Notes under the pieces: model-generated
Database searches by the model: none
What the model was told of the DNA's origin: nothing
What the model saw: the letters and a program-made list of their open reading frames with translations, nothing else
Made by a program: the position numbers and the translations under genes
Shown: piece after piece, positions 18,602-27,044 of the stretch
How positions within the stretch are numbered: the first letter of the stretch is position 1
Layout: every line of letters starts with the position of its first letter
Assembly (NCBI RefSeq): GCF_019654975.1
Contig: NZ_BPEW01000009.1
Location: forward strand, 1-64,000
Source of the DNA: Shewanella sp. c952
GTDB lineage: Bacteria; Pseudomonadota; Gammaproteobacteria; Enterobacterales; Shewanellaceae
Reading direction: 5' to 3'
Length of the DNA stretch: 64,000 nt

Positions 18602-18820
18602 TCAGGGTGTGTCTACTTTTTTATAACAATCAAAACAATTTAAACGCCAACGTCGGTAAAGACAGTTATAACATGACTGTAAATGGTCATCGATCTGCTC
18701 ATCTTCATCGTCTTCTGCGAAAAATTGACATGCTTTTGCCGCTTCGCGTGAAGCCGAATATGAGTTTGCATCGAACTTGAATCGCCACACTCCGTCCACA
18801 TAGATAAACCATTTATCCAT
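18602..18820 (-). CDS. Small CxxC-pair protein, last gene of the ECF operon
   Basis: A 72-residue protein with an acidic middle (AEDDEDEQIDDH) followed by two CxxC pairs, CYNC and CFDC, separated by 11 residues. That spacing suggests a zinc ribbon or another small metal site. It begins only 8 bases after the TiaS-like gene (GAGG ribosome site), so it belongs to the TonB/ECF transport operon. A weak stem (ACCCT-GAGG-AGGGT) overlaps its stop codon and could end the operon. I do not recognise the family. By position it may be a metallochaperone or partner subunit of the TiaS-like enzyme; this is inference only. Confidence 0.65.
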   Translation of the reverse strand: MDKWFIYVDGVWRFKFDANSYSASREAAKACQFFAEDDEDEQIDDHLQSCYNCLYRRWRLNCFDCYKKVDTP

Positions 18821-18828
18821 ATCAGCCT

Positions 18829-19584
18829 CTAATACGCCTTGAGTGTTTGCTTAGAAGCATTCACCCAGGCAGAACCATGACGACTGACTAAGAGCGCAAA
18901 CATATGCTGACGATAAACAGCCTTTACCTTGCCTGTTAATAATATTCGCTCATCATCTGCTAATACTTCTCCGCTATCACTGAGCACCATTTGCAGGGGT
19001 GTTTGTACTAAAATGTCAGCCACTGTGAATTCAATGTCAGCACCGTTATTATAATCTCCTAAACAAAACTGACCTTTAACACGACCATCTTGACCACTTA
19101 AACGTAAGCCAAGACCGGCTAAAGCCCCTATGACGCCCTGTCCTGTACCTCCATGCTCGGTCAGATCGATACCTAGCTCAGCAGCCAACTCATAGGCTTG
19201 TTCTTTTGTTTTAACCTTCACTTTGGTTGACTGACCAAAGGCGATTAACGCACTGATATCGTAAGATGAAGCCATATCAAGTATTGCCAAGCCAGGATCG
19301 GAAGCGGCTGCAGACTGTTGCAACAGATGAGCGACACATATTTTCTTTATACTGGCCAAGTCGAGATTACTTTCGAGCTGAAAGCACATGGCACTGTTAT
19401 GTGAGGTATAAGGGATATCAGGATGGACAAATAACTGGTGCCGAGTCACCAGGCATCTTGTATCACGCTCAGTCATTTTCACATGCTCTTGCTGTAAAAG
19501 ATGTGCTATCTCTTCAGCAATTTCCCCGGTACCTTTAGTGCCTATGTCGTCGGTATCATCAATGCAAATTAGCCAGTTTTTCAT
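18829..19584 (-). CDS. TiaS-like (IDDTD) kinase-domain protein
   Basis: A 251-residue protein resembling the N-terminal part of archaeal TiaS (tRNA-Ile2 agmatidine synthase). Shared features in the same order are the opening motif ICIDDTDDIGTKGTG, the segment TRHQLFVHPDIPYTSHNSA (compare IPYKTRGNGA in TiaS), ASDPGLAILD, and a Gly-rich HGGTGQGVIGALAGLGL. In TiaS this region is the kinase-like domain that activates cytidine with ATP. The OB-fold and zinc-ribbon tRNA-binding parts are absent, and bacteria normally use TilS for that tRNA, so the substrate is likely not tRNA. Its place in a nutrient-uptake operon suggests it phosphorylates or adenylates the imported compound. AGGA precedes the ATG. 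Confidence 0.65.
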   Translation of the reverse strand: MKNWLICIDDTDDIGTKGTGEIAEEIAHLLQQEHVKMTERDTRCLVTRHQLFVHPDIPYTSHNSAMCFQLESNLDLASIKKICVAHLLQQSAAASDPGLAILDMASSYDISALIAFGQSTKVKVKTKEQAYELAAELGIDLTEHGGTGQGVIGALAGLGLRLSGQDGRVKGQFCLGDYNNGADIEFTVADILVQTPLQMVLSDSGEVLADDERILLTGKVKAVYRQHMFALLVSRHGSAWVNASKQTLKAY

Positions 19585-19616
19585 TTTTAATCCTAATAGA
19601 TGTAGATTGCTATTGG

Positions 19617-20162
19617 TTACTCAGGGTTTTGATGTCGGTCTTGCAGTAAGTCATGAGATTGCAAGCGTCTTAGCACGCTAGGAACAATCAACGCAGCACC
19701 GACGGCAAATAGGCCACCCTGCAAAAAGTTAACCGCAAACTTGGTCAAAGCAATCTGCTGGCTCATACCCGCAAGCATATTCTCAATCCAACCTTTACTC
19801 GCCCACGCTAAACAACCAGCCAAAGCCAGTAATACACACTGCCAACGTAATTTAAAGACACCAGCAATCGCCAGTAACGCTATATCCATGGCGATGGCTG
19901 GCATGCCAAATTTGAGCAAGATCAACGGCCCCCCTTTGCCAACACTCAGCATCATTGCCACCATGCCAGCCAATAAGCCACATGCTGTAATACAGCCCAC
20001 CCGGCCTACGGCGCCATAGCAAAGTAGATAGAAAAAGGTCATTAAAAACATTGAGTGACCACTAAGCCCTAGCTTAAGCCGCAACATGCTTTTTAAAATC
20101 ACCAATAAGGTCGCGCAAAAGCCTATAAACAGCGCATCTTGCAGTTCAAAATTAAGTTTCAT
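19617..20162 (-). CDS. Putative ECF-transporter S component
   Basis: A 181-residue membrane protein with about six hydrophobic segments, the size and topology of the substrate-binding S subunits of energy-coupling-factor importers. It has Gly/Cys-rich helices (YGAVGRVGCITACGLLAGMVAMML) and a lumenal KGGPLILLKFGMP loop. The start at ATG 20162 is fixed by a 4-base ATGA overlap with the EcfT gene, which points to translational coupling. I could not match it to a known S family (BioY, ThiT, RibU, CbiM and similar), and S components diverge so strongly that the substrate cannot be read off. Its identity as S component rests mainly on size, topology and neighbours. Confidence 0.65.
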   Translation of the reverse strand: MKLNFELQDALFIGFCATLLVILKSMLRLKLGLSGHSMFLMTFFYLLCYGAVGRVGCITACGLLAGMVAMMLSVGKGGPLILLKFGMPAIAMDIALLAIAGVFKLRWQCVLLALAGCLAWASKGWIENMLAGMSQQIALTKFAVNFLQGGLFAVGAALIVPSVLRRLQSHDLLQDRHQNPE

Positions 20163-20854
20163 TTGTCGTCTCTTGTTGAAGGCCAATGCGTTACATGATC
20201 GCCGCGGCCAAAATGGCGTAACTTTGCTGATAGCGCCATCTGCTTCGATAGCTTTAATAGTTGGATCAACAGTGGCAGTAACACGCAATAAATAAATTCA
20301 GGCCAATTGCTTGGGTTTCGAAGTGCTTTAGGCGTGATCCTCGCACCGCGCATACATTGGATCTGGTAGATCTCTTTTAGCTCTTGGGACATAAACGGTA
20401 ATAGACTTAGTGAAGCCGCGATTACGAATGCCCACTTGTGCGGTAGCAACCAACTTAAAACCTCTCCAAGTCGCTCAGGGCTTTGAGTACTTGAAAGCCA
20501 CCAGCCAGGTAGCATTGCCAATAGCACTCTAAGTACCACCACCGCGCCATCTAAGAGCTGGCTTTCACCATAAAACAGATAGTAGAGCCCCATCGTAGTA
20601 ATAAATTGCACTGCTGCTAAGCGCAGCAGCATGGTTATTTTTTTCTTTAGCAATAACCCATGAGCGATTAACCCCGCATTAATGCTCGCTAATATCCACA
20701 ACACACTACTCGGTACAAAAAAAGCCGAACTTGCCAGCAGCAGGCTCAAAAGCAGAGCGAAAGCACAACGATGGCTCTGGCGTATCCAAGTTCGCCGTGG
20801 CTTTGCGCTATGCTTCAGATTAAGGCCCGCTGACTTTGGCAATTTAGCCCGCAT
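20159..20854 (-). CDS. ECF transporter transmembrane protein EcfT (CbiQ family)
   Basis: A 231-residue membrane protein that couples ATPase movement to the S subunit. Several hydrophobic helices occupy residues 30-150. The cytosolic coupling region carries IYQIQCMRGARI (about 165-176), a version of the conserved x-R-G-A/x-R motif of EcfT/CbiQ proteins. A second coupling helix, LSAKLRHFGRGD, is near the C-terminus. It overlaps the ABC gene by 11 bases at its start and the S gene by 4 at its end, so all three are translated together. Confidence 0.8.
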   Translation of the reverse strand: MRAKLPKSAGLNLKHSAKPRRTWIRQSHRCAFALLLSLLLASSAFFVPSSVLWILASINAGLIAHGLLLKKKITMLLRLAAVQFITTMGLYYLFYGESQLLDGAVVVLRVLLAMLPGWWLSSTQSPERLGEVLSWLLPHKWAFVIAASLSLLPFMSQELKEIYQIQCMRGARITPKALRNPSNWPEFIYCVLLPLLIQLLKLSKQMALSAKLRHFGRGDHVTHWPSTRDDK

Positions 20855-22208
20855 CGGCCTGTACTGTCGGTGCAGTTCTATCTGCCAAGTAACCCGATTC
20901 GATAAACCAGATCCTGTCTACATCACCGTAAGACATCTCTCTGTGAGAAGTGAGTAAAATGGCGCAGCCTCTTTGACGCAACTCAAGCAAAAGCTGCCAC
21001 ACCTTGTCACAATGCAAGCTATCTAGTCCGGCAAATGGATCATCAAGTAGCAACACTTTGGGTTGCAAACAAGCCAGTGATGCCAGTGCAATAATATGTT
21101 GTTGTCCGTAGGACAATTTATGGGGTGACGTCATCGATAAATGACTTAGAGACAGCTGGTGCAACATTCGCTCAGCCCGAGATAACGGCAACCTGAAACG
21201 ACGCAAGCTAAACTGCATCTCAGTCAATACTGTAGGCTCAAACAATTGCCGGTTTGGCCTCTGTAACAACAGGCACAGATTTGCACCAAAAATACCTAAT
21301 TTAGGCCGTTTCCCCAATATTAAAAATGGTAACGGCCCTATATCTGCCTGCATCCCTGCCAGTGCTTTTAGAAAGCTGCTTTTACCAGTGCCATTGTCTC
21401 CAACTAAGGCGACAATCTCTCCCGCTGCCACGCTTAATGACTCGGCACAGCGAAATAAAGTCGAACCCGCTGAGAACTGAAAACGATGCGGTGATATCAA
21501 CACCCTCTGCTCTGTTGCATCCCCACCACTAACAGCTAATGTTGGTAACCTTTGTTTATGTGGCCGTGAAGGCTGATATAGACCCGCGACTAACTTGCCC
21601 TTCTCTAGGTGCCATAGATGAGAAACAATCTGGCCAAATGCTTGCGGTTGATGCTCCACCATCACAATGGAGACACCGTCACGAAGTAACTCCTTAAGTA
21701 CAAAGTACAGTTCTTGCACCCCATGGTTATCAAGTTGAGTCCAGGGTTCATCAAGCAGCAGTAAATTCGGCTCAAACACTAATTGAGCAGCAAGCATTAA
21801 ACGGTACTTTTGCCCTAAAGAAAGCACATCGATTGGCGTATCGATACTGACATATAGCCCAACCCGTCGCAGTGCTTGCTGCACTTTTTCTAACATTTCA
21901 TTAGAGGGAACACCGAGGTTTTCTAGCGCAAATGCAATCTCAGCCCCTACGCTTTGGCGCAGGACCTGTACATTAGGATCTTGCATCACCAGCCCTACCA
22001 TTAACGCGGGATGACGTGTCATCTCGCCCTCAAAAGGGCGACACAACTCTCCAGCAATAAGGTGTAGTAAACTCGATTTACCGCAGCCAGTTGCGCCGCT
22101 AATGCAGTGACACTCGCCATGATTGACCACCAAGTTTAGGTCATCCAAGACCGCAGCTTGGTAAGTGTCATAGCCAAAATGAATCCCTTTTAGCTCGATA
22201 AGTTGCAT
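20844..22208 (-). CDS. Fused double-ABC ATPase of an ECF-type importer
   Basis: A 454-residue protein containing two complete ABC nucleotide-binding domains, the EcfA-EcfA' pair joined in one chain. Domain 1 has Walker A GATGCGKS (about 40), signature LSLGQ and Walker B LLLLDEP. Domain 2 has Walker A GDNGTGKS (about 270), signature LSYGQ, Walker B LLLDDP and switch His in TSHRE. Both have the residues needed for ATP hydrolysis, though LSLGQ and LSYGQ depart slightly from the usual LSGGQ. The ATG at 22208 is well spaced from GGAGG. It starts 15 bases after the TonB receptor gene, an arrangement that links outer- and inner-membrane transport. Confidence 0.88.
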   Translation of the reverse strand: MQLIELKGIHFGYDTYQAAVLDDLNLVVNHGECHCISGATGCGKSSLLHLIAGELCRPFEGEMTRHPALMVGLVMQDPNVQVLRQSVGAEIAFALENLGVPSNEMLEKVQQALRRVGLYVSIDTPIDVLSLGQKYRLMLAAQLVFEPNLLLLDEPWTQLDNHGVQELYFVLKELLRDGVSIVMVEHQPQAFGQIVSHLWHLEKGKLVAGLYQPSRPHKQRLPTLAVSGGDATEQRVLISPHRFQFSAGSTLFRCAESLSVAAGEIVALVGDNGTGKSSFLKALAGMQADIGPLPFLILGKRPKLGIFGANLCLLLQRPNRQLFEPTVLTEMQFSLRRFRLPLSRAERMLHQLSLSHLSMTSPHKLSYGQQHIIALASLACLQPKVLLLDDPFAGLDSLHCDKVWQLLLELRQRGCAILLTSHREMSYGDVDRIWFIESGYLADRTAPTVQADAG

Positions 22209-22223
22209 CACGGCCTCCGCTGA

Positions 22224-24275
22224 CTAGATCTGCCAATTAATCCCAATAAACACTTGCCGACCCGCTTGGGGTAAAGACTCACTTTGATAGTAATTTTCAT
22301 CCAGTAAATTGGTGGCTCTTAGATACAGTTCCAACTTGTCTTCTAGTAACGGCTGCACCAAATTTAGATCAACCAAGGTGTAGTCTTCTAACGACTGTTC
22401 AACCAGTATTTTCTCACCTGCGACTTTGTGCTGCGCGTAATAGATTTGATCCATAATCCGTTCGACATTTAGATTGATGCGCATTGCAAATGGCAGCTGG
22501 TATTGCGCTTGGAATCGCAGTTGATGGCGGGGGCGATATTCTAGAGTTTGAAATGTCTCTGCCGCAGATTTATCTTCAGTATCTAAAAAGCTATACATAA
22601 AAGTCATCGACAGATCATCAATGCTATTGTTTTGTAGTTGCAGATCGACACCTTTAAACCTGTAGTCACCCATGTTTTGGTAGACACCGGCTAAGTCTTT
22701 AGCAATGTAATCTTCTGCATCAGTATAAAAACCTGCGATATTCAACTCTGTTGAGTAACCAATATCTTGCAATAAGCCCAACTCAAAGTGCTGCGACACT
22801 TCGGCCTGCAGATCTGCATTACCAGAAGATTGCGCATAGAGATTGCGCATTGAAGGGAAACGTACTTTACGAGCGACGCCCATATTTATGCGGGTATGCT
22901 CTAATGCTTGCCAATAGCCGGATAACTGTCCAGAGTAATCATTTTCAGATTCAGAAACTCTGTCTTGATCATGCAAAGCACCACCGAGTGTTACACCATA
23001 ACTGTCAGCTTGGTATTGATACTCTAACGCTGCGGTATATAACCATGCAGAGTCATCGAAGTTATCGCTGCTACCACTGCCATTGCCATTGCCATTGCCG
23101 CCACCGTTACCACCGCCGCCACCTCCATTTCCACTTCCGCCTCCATTACCGGAGCCATTTTTGCTGTTGGGGCTACTTGCTAATGCCTGCGACTGCCAGC
23201 TTTGCTTTTCAGCAATAATGGCCGTTGTGACAATACCCGCTTGGTCAAAGTTTGAGATGAACTGTAAATTGCCTCCCTCAACCGTTGAGCGGCCATCTTG
23301 CTGCGCTTTTATCGCTTGATAGCTGTCATCTTTATACTGAGTCTCCAATACATCACTCTGGTTGTAGTAACCGAACCCACGCAAAGTAAACATGTCATTA
23401 AATTTATGCGCTAAACCAAGTTGAAAGGTTTTTGCTTGATAGTCATCAACTCTCTCAAACTTAGCGCTTCCAGAACCGGTGCCATCTCGACTTGGTTTGC
23501 CCCATTCGCCCTGTTTGAAGCTCATGTTAGCCATTAGCTGAGTGTTATCGCTTAGCAGATAGCTGCCTTGTGCATATACGTTATCTAAGGTTTTGTCGGC
23601 ATTATTACGCACATCACCCTGCTGATATTCAGTGTCGTTATAGTCACTCGACATTGGCCAGCCATCGGTTTGCTGACGGCTATAGTTAATCAACCCTTGC
23701 CAGTTATCTCCACTTCCAGCAGCACTGATATCACCGTTAAAGGTATTATCTTCGGCAGCTTCAAGTCGACCAGATAAACGCGGCGCATCCTCGCCCTGCT
23801 TAGTAATAATGTTAATCACCCCCCCCGCTCCACCTGGACCATAAAGCACAGATGTTGGTCCAACGGATACTTCAACTGAACCGATTTGGCTAGCGGGTAT
23901 TAAGCTTGGATCAAACTGGCCATCTTCGGCGCCATTAGCAGGTACACCATTAACTAAATAGATAACGTGACGTGCTTTAAAGCCTCGAACATCAACCCTT
24001 GGCGTGCCTTGCCCGCCAACTCTTACATAAAGCCCGGGTACATTTTTGAGTAACTGATCTAAGCTTTGCGCTCCAGTTGCTTTGATCTCTTGTTCGTTAA
24101 GGCTCCAATGAGTGGTTGCTGATTCAGTTACCGCCGCTTTCTCTCCATGGACTACTATGACTTCAGATACATTGAGAATTGGATCTCGTTCCATCTCGTC
24201 GGCTTGCACTTGATAACTAATACTCAAAGCCAAAGCTATTGCAGATAGCTTTAAGCAGTTGTTGCTATTTTTCAT
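22224..24275 (-). CDS. TonB-dependent outer-membrane receptor
   Basis: A 683-residue receptor that imports a scarce ligand across the outer membrane using TonB-ExbBD energy. It has a signal peptide (ALALSISYQVQA), a plug domain (LNEQEIKATGAQSLDQLLKNVPG through GGAGGVINIITKQG), then a beta-barrel ending in Ile. The TonB box region is probably SEVIVVHG, just after the signal. An unusual feature is a run of Gly/Asn/Ser at about residues 371-405, coded by 23070-23160, that must sit in an extracellular loop. As first gene of a TonB-ABC-EcfT-S operon it probably binds the same substrate as the inner-membrane importer. No cobalamin, TPP or FMN riboswitch was recognised upstream. Confidence 0.92.
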   Translation of the reverse strand: MKNSNNCLKLSAIALALSISYQVQADEMERDPILNVSEVIVVHGEKAAVTESATTHWSLNEQEIKATGAQSLDQLLKNVPGLYVRVGGQGTPRVDVRGFKARHVIYLVNGVPANGAEDGQFDPSLIPASQIGSVEVSVGPTSVLYGPGGAGGVINIITKQGEDAPRLSGRLEAAEDNTFNGDISAAGSGDNWQGLINYSRQQTDGWPMSSDYNDTEYQQGDVRNNADKTLDNVYAQGSYLLSDNTQLMANMSFKQGEWGKPSRDGTGSGSAKFERVDDYQAKTFQLGLAHKFNDMFTLRGFGYYNQSDVLETQYKDDSYQAIKAQQDGRSTVEGGNLQFISNFDQAGIVTTAIIAEKQSWQSQALASSPNSKNGSGNGGGSGNGGGGGGNGGGNGNGNGSGSSDNFDDSAWLYTAALEYQYQADSYGVTLGGALHDQDRVSESENDYSGQLSGYWQALEHTRINMGVARKVRFPSMRNLYAQSSGNADLQAEVSQHFELGLLQDIGYSTELNIAGFYTDAEDYIAKDLAGVYQNMGDYRFKGVDLQLQNNSIDDLSMTFMYSFLDTEDKSAAETFQTLEYRPRHQLRFQAQYQLPFAMRINLNVERIMDQIYYAQHKVAGEKILVEQSLEDYTLVDLNLVQPLLEDKLELYLRATNLLDENYYQSESLPQAGRQVFIGINWQI

Positions 24276-24680
24276 TGGTTTTCATCATCCTAACGACATT
24301 ATTAACGCCTATTGTTAGAAAGTGCACGGCAACGTACAAGACCACAACTTACAAATACAAACCTAGATCAACTAATTAAAACAAATGGAGAAGTGAACCA
24401 ATACGTATAAGGACAATATGTCCAGCGCAGACTTCATGGCAGACAAAAAGACACAGTAAAAGTTATAAAATGAATAAGCTACGCTTAGGCCATTATCTAC
24501 TAATAGAAAAAACATAGCATGAGCATAAAATAGTCAGCCATAGCTCACAGCAGCAGAGCAACTGACTTGACACTCTAGTCGGTGGATATTACTTTGTGGT
24601 AAAGATTCTTATTACCAATTTGAAAATGGGTGAACTGCAAGTAGAGGTCAGCGCCTCACATAACCCATAAGAAATACGAT
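24276..24680. other. Divergent promoter region between TonB operon and menF
   Basis: About 400 bases without a gene. TTGACA at 24567-24572 with TATTAC (about 24588) is a plausible menF promoter. I see no Fur box and none of the vitamin riboswitches I can recognise on the minus strand ahead of the receptor gene, which would have told the substrate. Confidence 0.4.
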
Positions 24681-24692
24681 TTGGAGTATTTA

Positions 24693-26051
24693 TTGACCGC
24701 CCCTTTGCTGTCTCACGCTATTAAGTCTTTAACCGACAAGCTCACATCCTTTACTCTACAACCACACAGCGATCCGATTATTCAGCTGTCGGTGACTATT
24801 TCGGCGATCCCGGTAATTGCTTGGTTAGCAGCGCAATCCACTTATCCAAGGATCTATTGGAAGGGCCGTGATACCGAAGAGGAAGTCGCGGCTATTGGTT
24901 GCTGTAAGGATTTCTTTTTTGGTGATGATGTTGACGATCTAGAGATGTCAGCGGAATACCAAAAGCAAAGAGCACTCACCAGTAATCAAGACGTCCGCTA
25001 TTATGGTGGAGTCGCTTTTGACCGCAAGAATGAAAGCTGGCCGGAGTTTGGAAAGGCACGCTTTGTATTGCCCCGCATTGAATTACGTCGTAGCGGCAAC
25101 GAATTTAAACTGCTGGTAAATTTAAATTTTACCGACAGTACCCTAGAGCAAGAGATTACCACTGCAATGCAGGCAATCGCCGCATTAGATAAACCTAAGC
25201 CACTAACACCACCTAATAAGGTCGCGTTAATGGGTCGCAGCGATAAGCCCGATCGTTATCGCTGGACTGAACTGGTCAATCAAGTCACCCACCCAAAGTT
25301 TATTAAAGAAACGCCGAAAGTGGTGCTATCTCGCCAAACTCAGCTTGAGATAAACGAAAAGGTAGACCCCTGGACACTGCTTGCGTGTTGGCAAGGAAGA
25401 AATCCAAATAGCTTTCAATTTGGTTTTCAATTTAGCCCCGATAGTGCCTTTATCTCTTGTACTCCTGAGCGGTTATATCGCCGCAGACAGCGAGAATTAT
25501 TTACCGAAGCCTTGGCAGGTACAACGGTTAGAGGCATCAACCAGGAACAAGACAAAGCCTTAGCACAAGAGCTACTGGACGATACCAAAAACAGTCACGA
25601 GAATCAGTTGGTTAGACAACAAATCGTTGATGTGTTGAATCCTCTAAGTCATTACGTTGGTGCAGAAGAATTTCCAACGGTATTTAAGTTAAGCCATATT
25701 CAACATCTACATCGCTCTATAAGAGCAGAGTTAAAAGCTGGAGTGAATGACTTTCAGCTTATTCAAGCGCTACACCCCACCCCCGCTGTTGGTGGTTTAC
25801 CTAAAGAACCTGCAATGAACTTTATTCGCCAACAGGAAGGTTACGTTAGAGGCTGGTACGCCGGTGCTTGTGGCTACTTCAATAAGCATGAAAGTGAGTT
25901 TGCTGTCGCCATTCGCAGTGCTCGCATAGAACCTGGACGTATTAACCTATTTGCTGGCGCAGGGATTGTTGCAGGATCTGAGCCGGATAAAGAGTGGAGC
26001 GAACTTGAAAACAAGTTAACCACTATCCTGTCAATATTGACCGAGCTTTAG
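24693..26051 (+). CDS. menF: Isochorismate synthase for menaquinone
   Basis: A 452-residue chorismate-binding enzyme that turns chorismate into isochorismate, the first step to menaquinone, the quinone used in anaerobic respiration. C-terminal family motifs are visible: FSPDSAFISCTPERLYRR, ALAGTTVRG, KLSHIQHLHRSI and the MenF-type HPTPAVGGLPKEPA. The start is taken as TTG 24693, six bases after GGAG; a TTG at 24681 lies before that ribosome site and is less likely. The N-terminal ~150 residues are divergent, as usual. Unlike E. coli no menD follows, so the pathway genes are split. EntC-like siderophore use is less likely given the lack of ent genes. Confidence 0.9.
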   Translation: MTAPLLSHAIKSLTDKLTSFTLQPHSDPIIQLSVTISAIPVIAWLAAQSTYPRIYWKGRDTEEEVAAIGCCKDFFFGDDVDDLEMSAEYQKQRALTSNQDVRYYGGVAFDRKNESWPEFGKARFVLPRIELRRSGNEFKLLVNLNFTDSTLEQEITTAMQAIAALDKPKPLTPPNKVALMGRSDKPDRYRWTELVNQVTHPKFIKETPKVVLSRQTQLEINEKVDPWTLLACWQGRNPNSFQFGFQFSPDSAFISCTPERLYRRRQRELFTEALAGTTVRGINQEQDKALAQELLDDTKNSHENQLVRQQIVDVLNPLSHYVGAEEFPTVFKLSHIQHLHRSIRAELKAGVNDFQLIQALHPTPAVGGLPKEPAMNFIRQQEGYVRGWYAGACGYFNKHESEFAVAIRSARIEPGRINLFAGAGIVAGSEPDKEWSELENKLTTILSILTEL

Positions 26052-26078
26052 CACCAATAAAAATCAATCAGTTATCCT

Positions 26079-26116
26079 ATGATGTAGTGGTTAATCAACT
26101 GCTACATCATTTTTAT
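26079..26116 (+). terminator. Terminator after menF
   Basis: GATGTAG/CTACATC stem continuing through an internal loop into GTT/AAC, followed by ATTTTTA. It separates menF from the riboswitch-led yhhQ unit. Confidence 0.75.
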
Positions 26117-26219
26117 GCTTGCTCTGAAAAAATTCTGCTCTATAATTTGCCGCCCCGATTATGGGTTCACACTACTTTGATTAACCACAAATTGTAAAAT
26201 TATAGCGATGTTTGCTATT

Positions 26220-26256
26220 GCGGGTTCCCTCACCCCGCCCGATTTATTAAAAAAGG
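26220..26256 (+). promoter_or_regulatory. preQ1-I-type riboswitch before yhhQ
   Basis: The RNA GCGGG (26220-26224), UUC loop start, CAC, CCCGC (26234-26238), an A-rich stretch (AUUAAAAAA) and AGG (26254-26256) reproduces the compact preQ1-I layout. P1 is GCGGG/CCCGC. A second helix CCU (26228-26230) with AGG forms the pseudoknot, and the A-run packs in the P1 groove. The AGG is part of AAGG, the ribosome site of yhhQ seven bases before its ATG, so ligand binding should block translation. The downstream gene imports queuosine precursors, which matches the ligand. Confidence 0.75.
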
Positions 26257-26263
26257 CCACAAG

Positions 26264-26923
26264 ATGTTGATGTTATCTCAGACGCAGGTTCGCCGTGCGT
26301 TACTGCTTTTAGCAGGCTTTCATATTGTTATTATTTGTGCCAGTAACTACTTGGTGCAACTTCCGTTTCAGATCTTTGAACTGCATACCACATGGGGCGC
26401 TTTTAGCTTTCCTTTTGTTTACCTTGCTACCGACCTTACTGTTAGAATTTTTGGTCAACAGGCCGCGCGAAAGATCATCTTTCTCGCCATGCTTCCAGCC
26501 TTAATCATCTCTTATCTAATGGGCGTTGTGTTTCATCAGGGGAGCTTTCAAGGTGCGGCCGCGTTACTAGAATTTAATAGTTTTGTCTTTAGAATCGCCT
26601 TTGCCAGCTTTGCGGCCTACTTTATAGGTCAATTAATGGATATCTTTGTTTTTGCTAAATTAAGACAAACAAAATCTTGGTGGGTTGCACCATCAGCATC
26701 GACCATTATCGGTAATCTTGTAGATACGCTAGTGTTCTTCTCTCTTGCTTTTTACGCTTCAACAGATAGCTTTATGGCCGCCAACTGGCCTGAAATTGCA
26801 GCTGTGGATTATGGCTTTAAATTAATCGTTAGCCTCGGCCTCTTCTTGCCTGCCTATGGTTTACTGTTAAAGGTGCTACAGGAAAAGATTTTACAAGAGA
26901 CGGCTCGCAAAACCGTACCGTAG
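26264..26923 (+). CDS. yhhQ: Queuosine-precursor transporter (preQ0/preQ1 importer), YhhQ family
   Basis: A 219-residue inner-membrane protein with six helices, very similar to E. coli YhhQ along its whole length: SQTQ start, SNYLVQLPFQIFELHTTWGAFSFPF, ATDLTVRIFG, WWVAPSASTIIGN and DYGFK. The family (VUT, PF02592) brings 7-deazaguanines into the cell for tRNA queuosine. The ATG at 26264 is chosen from spacing to AAGG; a second in-frame ATG at 26270 matches the E. coli start better but lies too far from it. The riboswitch in its leader supports the function independently. Confidence 0.93.
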   Translation: MLMLSQTQVRRALLLLAGFHIVIICASNYLVQLPFQIFELHTTWGAFSFPFVYLATDLTVRIFGQQAARKIIFLAMLPALIISYLMGVVFHQGSFQGAAALLEFNSFVFRIAFASFAAYFIGQLMDIFVFAKLRQTKSWWVAPSASTIIGNLVDTLVFFSLAFYASTDSFMAANWPEIAAVDYGFKLIVSLGLFLPAYGLLLKVLQEKILQETARKTVP

Positions 26924-27044
26924 CGCTAATCTGCTCTTAACAACAACTGGCCAGACCTGTTATAATTTCGCCAATTCGTTCACCTTTGCCTCGTTTATTT
27001 AAGAGACATTTATGGTGAACTGGCGACAATTATGAGACTAGAAA

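Noticed and set aside
22751..23319. Pro/His-rich frames opposite the TonB receptor
   Set aside because: They are the antisense of the Gly/Asn repeat in the receptor, with no ribosome site.
24276..24680. Looked for a cobalamin, TPP, FMN or Fur element ahead of the TonB-ECF operon
   Set aside because: None of the conserved boxes I know could be found; the substrate remains open.
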